From Gilliamella apis (lineage in GTDB: Bacteria; Pseudomonadota; Gammaproteobacteria; Enterobacterales; Orbaceae): a stretch of 45,561 bases of DNA. The position numbers and the translations under genes are program-made. The stretch spans positions 1-45,561 of the forward strand of contig NZ_NASD01000021.1 in NCBI RefSeq assembly GCF_002142155.1. Direction: 5' to 3'. The notes beneath the pieces are model-generated. The model did not search any database. It saw only the letters and a list, made by a program, of their open reading frames with translations, and was not told where the DNA came from. This document shows, piece by piece, positions 42,296 through 45,561 of this stretch (positions are counted from its first letter, which is position 1; each line of letters opens with the position of its first letter).

Positions 42296-42424
42296 TGCAG
42301 AAAAATCACATAAACAAATGCAAAAAATAAAGTTCTCATTCATAATAATAGTCTGAATTGAAATAGATAAATTACACAACCATTTGCAAGCCAGTAAAAT
42401 AGTTTATTAAGGATAATAAAATTT

Positions 42425-43330
42425 ATGGATATCTATAGCAAAAGATTACCAACAATTAAGCAATTACAATATTTTATTGCTGTTTGTGAAGAACTCAGTT
42501 TTACTGGTGCAGCTGAAAAACTAGGTATTAGTCAACCACCTCTTTCAACACAAATTAAAAATTTGGAAGATACTTTACAAAACACACTTTTTTTAAGAAA
42601 TTCACACAATGTTGTATTAACCAAAGAAGGTGAAATATTAAAATCAAAAGTAACCCAATTATTAAATGATCTTTGCAATATCACTAAATCAACTAAAACA
42701 AATACTCTTGAAAAAGTCACGATAGGGACAACAAAAACTCTATCATTTGACTATATTCCTTATTTCAAATTATTTTTGTCAGAGTTTAGAGATGAAACTA
42801 AAATATATAAACATAACTACACATCAAAAGAACTACTGCTTGAATTACAAAAAGGCAATATCGATTTTGCAATTGTCTCCGATTATCCAACTAGAGATTT
42901 TAGTGAAAACTCATTACTCATTTATCAAGAACCAGTAACATTAGTATTACCGGCAAGTCATCCATGTAGTCAACAAAACAAAGTAAATCTAAATGATGTA
43001 ACTGATTTGCCGCTGTTTTGGTTTAAACAGCAGGTTAATCCTTTTTTTTACGATCAATGTGAACAAGTATTCAATAAACTAGCCCATCCACTATCTCGTC
43101 GAGCCGAACTTGCTGATAATTTATCTATGCTACTAGAGGTTGCATTAGGTAAGGCGATGATGCTTCTACCACAATCTATGGCGCAAGCTAAAGTTGATGG
43201 AGTTACCTATAAAAAATTGATCTCAAATCAAGATAAAAAATTAAAAATAAATATTTATCTGATTTGGCGTAAAGATTTAAAAATCACCGCAGTTAATCAG
43301 GCGATAATAAATTATTTTAAGCGCGGTTAA
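42425..43330 (+). CDS. LysR-family regulator
   Basis: 301-residue LysR-type regulator. The winged helix-turn-helix (about residues 9-68) reads QLQYFIAVCEELSFTGAAEK and LGISQPPLSTQIKNLEDTL, followed by an effector-binding domain (about 95-300). It diverges from the MFS transporter and is its likely activator or repressor. The start is well placed after a GGATAATAAA stretch. No sign of damage. Confidence 0.9.
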   Translation: MDIYSKRLPTIKQLQYFIAVCEELSFTGAAEKLGISQPPLSTQIKNLEDTLQNTLFLRNSHNVVLTKEGEILKSKVTQLLNDLCNITKSTKTNTLEKVTIGTTKTLSFDYIPYFKLFLSEFRDETKIYKHNYTSKELLLELQKGNIDFAIVSDYPTRDFSENSLLIYQEPVTLVLPASHPCSQQNKVNLNDVTDLPLFWFKQQVNPFFYDQCEQVFNKLAHPLSRRAELADNLSMLLEVALGKAMMLLPQSMAQAKVDGVTYKKLISNQDKKLKINIYLIWRKDLKITAVNQAIINYFKRG

Positions 43331-43403
43331 ACTATAGAATGGCTTTATTAGGATCGCAAAAAACACCTCTCCTCAAAATTTTCATTTTTTAATATATTGG
43401 TGT

Positions 43404-43937
43404 TTACCGTAATTTACGTTGTAAACTTTCAATAAAGTTTTCGATAACAATATTGTTATCATAACCACGTTGCCAATTTCTTAAAAACATGACTTGTTTC
43501 GGATTTAAATAGATATGCTTGCCTTTATTTTCTACGCTTCGCTCATTTGAAAATAAATATGCAGAAGCTAAATGTGAATCTGATTGTTGAGCAGTGATAT
43601 TTTTATTTAGATTATTATTAGTTTGAGCAAAAAACTGCTTAAACCAGTTATCATAATCAGCTAAGTCATATTCACCGGTTAATTGATAACCCCATGCTGT
43701 TTTGTGGATATTTTTAAAATAAAAATGCAAATTCCGTTTTGGAAAAGCACAATAAACAAATTGATATTGTTGTAATTTTCCAATTGTATATGCTGATATT
43801 TTAAAATTATGTTGCAATATTTGGGTAACAATAAAAGCCGATTGATTATAGATTCGTAAAAAAGAACCTTCATCAATTAGGCTTAAAAAACCTTGTCTTT
43901 GACTAACTTTTAATTTCTCTTTAATGTTAATGTTCAT
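43404..43937 (-). CDS. Hypothetical protein, 177 residues
   Basis: I do not recognise the family. No signal peptide or transmembrane helix. The first ~110 residues are aromatic and strand-rich (QGFLSLIDEGSFLRIYNQSA, YQFVYCAFPKRNLHFYFKNI); the C-terminal part is a basic helix region ending IENFIESLQRKLR. The protein looks cytosolic and intact. A GC-rich hairpin lies 20 bp upstream of its start. It could be a regulator or a small effector; the sequence does not decide. Confidence 0.6.
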   Translation of the reverse strand: MNINIKEKLKVSQRQGFLSLIDEGSFLRIYNQSAFIVTQILQHNFKISAYTIGKLQQYQFVYCAFPKRNLHFYFKNIHKTAWGYQLTGEYDLADYDNWFKQFFAQTNNNLNKNITAQQSDSHLASAYLFSNERSVENKGKHIYLNPKQVMFLRNWQRGYDNNIVIENFIESLQRKLR

Positions 43938-43956
43938 TTTTTGTTCGTAAATTCCT

Positions 43957-43989
43957 CGGCGTGATAACGCTTAACGCGCTATCACGCCG
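43957..43989. repeat. GC-rich hairpin upstream of the 177-residue gene
   Basis: CGGCGTGATA / TATCACGCCG, 10-bp perfect arms with an additional partly paired ACGC/GCGC inner segment; strikingly GC-rich for this region. It lies between the stop of the adhesin-like gene and the start of the 177-residue gene, without a T-run. It may be a transcript-stabilising or REP-like element, or an attenuator. Confidence 0.5.
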
Positions 43990-44137
43990 GTGACTTGGTG
44001 ACTTTCTTTTTCATACTTTAGTCTTCATGATTTATTCAATACTTTTTATAATTATAAAGTTATAGCCATCAAAAGAAGTGACTAATTAAGCAAAATCACC
44101 ATAATAAAAAGCATTGATTCCATCTTATTTTTGGCTT

Positions 44138-45488
44138 CTACTTGCAAACTAGAAAATTAGGAGCATTGACATCTTCAGCATCTACTCCAACTAATCCTGT
44201 CGAGATACTCACATCGACATGCTGTCCATAATCACTGCCATAATAACGATCTTTAGTCCAATATCTATCTCTATCATCCTCCCAATTAGAGTTCGGATAA
44301 GATTGCTGAACGGTATACCCCCATTCAGGCAAAAGCCCCTCACCAATTGCTCGTGTATAACCATTGACGATTTTAAAACTTCCACTAAGTTTGTATTCAG
44401 GTGCATTTGTTAATTCTTTATAAGAAAGCATTCTATCTTCTGTACATATATTGATAGCATCCATCCAATGACTCCAAAATCCTTTAATTGGTTTTGCCCA
44501 TACACTAGTAGGATTAAAGGTATAATCATGTTTTATAGTTGAATCTCTCTTTAATATTGCACGGACAGTTACATTTCCACTGGGTTTACCATTTAAAGTG
44601 ACATAACCTTTCTCATCGACTTCAACTTTTCCTCCTGGGTTATTTGGAATTGTAAAAGTATAATCACTCGCTGCACCTGTTAGTACTAACTGAAATTTGG
44701 CACCATCAAACCCCGTTGTAGGAAATTTTTTACCGCCAGATAAAGTAGGCTCAGTTTTAAATCCCCAATTAGGCACATAATCTGAATTATATCCACCACC
44801 AGCTAGAGTTCTAACCGTATAATTAGGGTCATTCCATCTAAGAAAATTAGAAGATAGGTCAAAGCTTAACCATTGATGCTCTGGATTTTTTTCTATAGCA
44901 TAAGGTTTTGCATAGCATAACTTTGATATTGCAGTGATTTTGTATACTTTTTTTATTGTTACCAAATCACTATGTCTTGGAATACCATATTGTGAAAAAG
45001 TCTGTATTTGATTGCTGATCTCTAACATTAATGGCATTGAATAACCACTACCACAGCCAATTATCTGATTATCTCTAGGCATTATTTTATTACCATTAGC
45101 ATCAAACCATTGCCAAATAGTTGTAGTTATTAAAAATGGTTGGAAAGGATCGATACCATCACCATCTATATCTTGATAATTAATTTGATTGTCTAATTCT
45201 TGATAATCAAATTTTTTTACGACAAATTGGGAGAAAGTTAAATCACCATCAAACTCTTTAATTTCTTCTTTTATATTACCTGTTGTTTCACTATAAAATA
45301 CGTTATTTACAGTAAAACCGTACTTATCTGCCACTATTTGTTTATTAACCACCTTGGGACTATTTCCCTGTATAACATTGATAGTGAAACTGCTTAAGCC
45401 ATAAGTACAAGGTACTATAGTTGGATATAAGAAAATAATAAGTAACTTGAATTTTAAAAAATGCTGGAAAGAATAGGATAATAAGTTA
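44138..45488 (-). CDS. Secreted adhesin-like protein, 5' end outside window
   Basis: At least 404 residues from a GTG at 45352, but the same frame continues upstream through a signal-peptide-like stretch (FLKFKLLIIFLYPTIVPCTY, then GLSSFTINVIQGN) into the 7-bp repeat at the window edge, with no in-frame ATG. The protein carries an Ig-like/Bap-like segment near the middle (EVDEKGYVTLNGKPSGNVTV) and a C-terminal lectin-like unit recalling invasin/intimin ends: INICTEDRMLSYKELTNAPE, RAIGEGLLPEWGY, DRYWTKDRYYG and a final NFLVCK, with cysteines suited to a disulfide. Probably a surface or secreted adhesin. The start and expression depend on the sequence beyond the window. Confidence 0.6.
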
Positions 45489-45561
45489 GATGCCCGATGC
45501 CCGATGCCCGATGCCCGATGCCCGATGCCCGATGCCCGATGCCCGATGCCCGATGCCCGAT
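45489..45561. repeat. Heptanucleotide tandem repeat (GATGCCC)n
   Basis: Ten full copies of GATGCCC plus GAT, perfect, running off the window end; total number unknown. The unit length is not a multiple of three, so each gain or loss shifts the reading frame. Read on the minus strand (GGGCATC)n it has no stop in any frame. It lies where the 5' part of the adhesin-like gene must be. Confidence 0.97.

Overview
The window is a low-GC, gene-dense bacterial chromosome segment. Several genes align residue for residue with gammaproteobacterial ones: dsdC-dsdX-dsdA, hemA next to divergent lolB-ispE, an E. coli-like Ada, and a type I-E CRISPR repeat and leader of E. coli type. The AT-rich coding style, many polymorphic-toxin remnants and symE fragments fit Orbaceae best (Gilliamella-type insect gut symbionts). 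That assignment is inference from gene content and base composition, not a database result.

Layout. 0-2.1 kb: two tandem paralogous lipoproteins of unknown role. 2.3-3.2 kb: an orphan MetQ/NlpA-type lipoprotein. 3.3-7.2 kb: a complete D-serine utilisation locus (regulator, permease, dehydratase). 7.2-9.3 kb: an aldo/keto reductase with a divergent LysR regulator. 9.5-11.9 kb: two exported enzymes, a flavin oxidoreductase and a class A acid phosphatase. 12.3-18.7 kb: a graveyard of contact-dependent toxin systems. Immunity-like genes, some intact, lie on the minus strand, mixed with frameshifted toxin tips (a CdiA-type VENN pre-toxin remnant, an E-C-K nuclease tail, a DHIPS-motif toxin). Three plus-strand symE remnants punctuate the region. 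It ends at a tRNA-Leu(CAA). 19-33.6 kb: mostly core genes (zinc-ribbon protein, DUF1289, hemA, lolB, ispE, a DUF421 protein, ada, a VWA-kinase-regulator operon, apt, dimethylargininase plus permease, trmN6, nfi, yigZ). 33.7-38.7 kb: a type I-E CRISPR array with a leader but no cas genes in the window. It is split by a 4,455-bp insert carrying a 5'-truncated Rhs toxin gene, two small immunity candidates, a phage Ner-like remnant and a 5'-truncated zinc-ribbon/HTH gene. 38.8-45.6 kb: a small lipoprotein, membrane and beta-propeller proteins, an MFS transporter with divergent LysR regulator, an unknown protein, and a secreted adhesin-like protein. The reading frame of the last gene runs into a 7-bp tandem repeat at the window edge.

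The most unusual structure is the CRISPR/Rhs junction. Both ends of the 4.45-kb insert coincide exactly with CRISPR repeat boundaries, and both terminal genes are cut there, as if the block occupied one spacer position. Next in interest are the modular symE/immunity graveyard, the likely phase-variable adhesin, and the VWA-kinase-regulator operon. Intergenic stretches not listed as features showed nothing beyond AT-rich promoter-like sequence.
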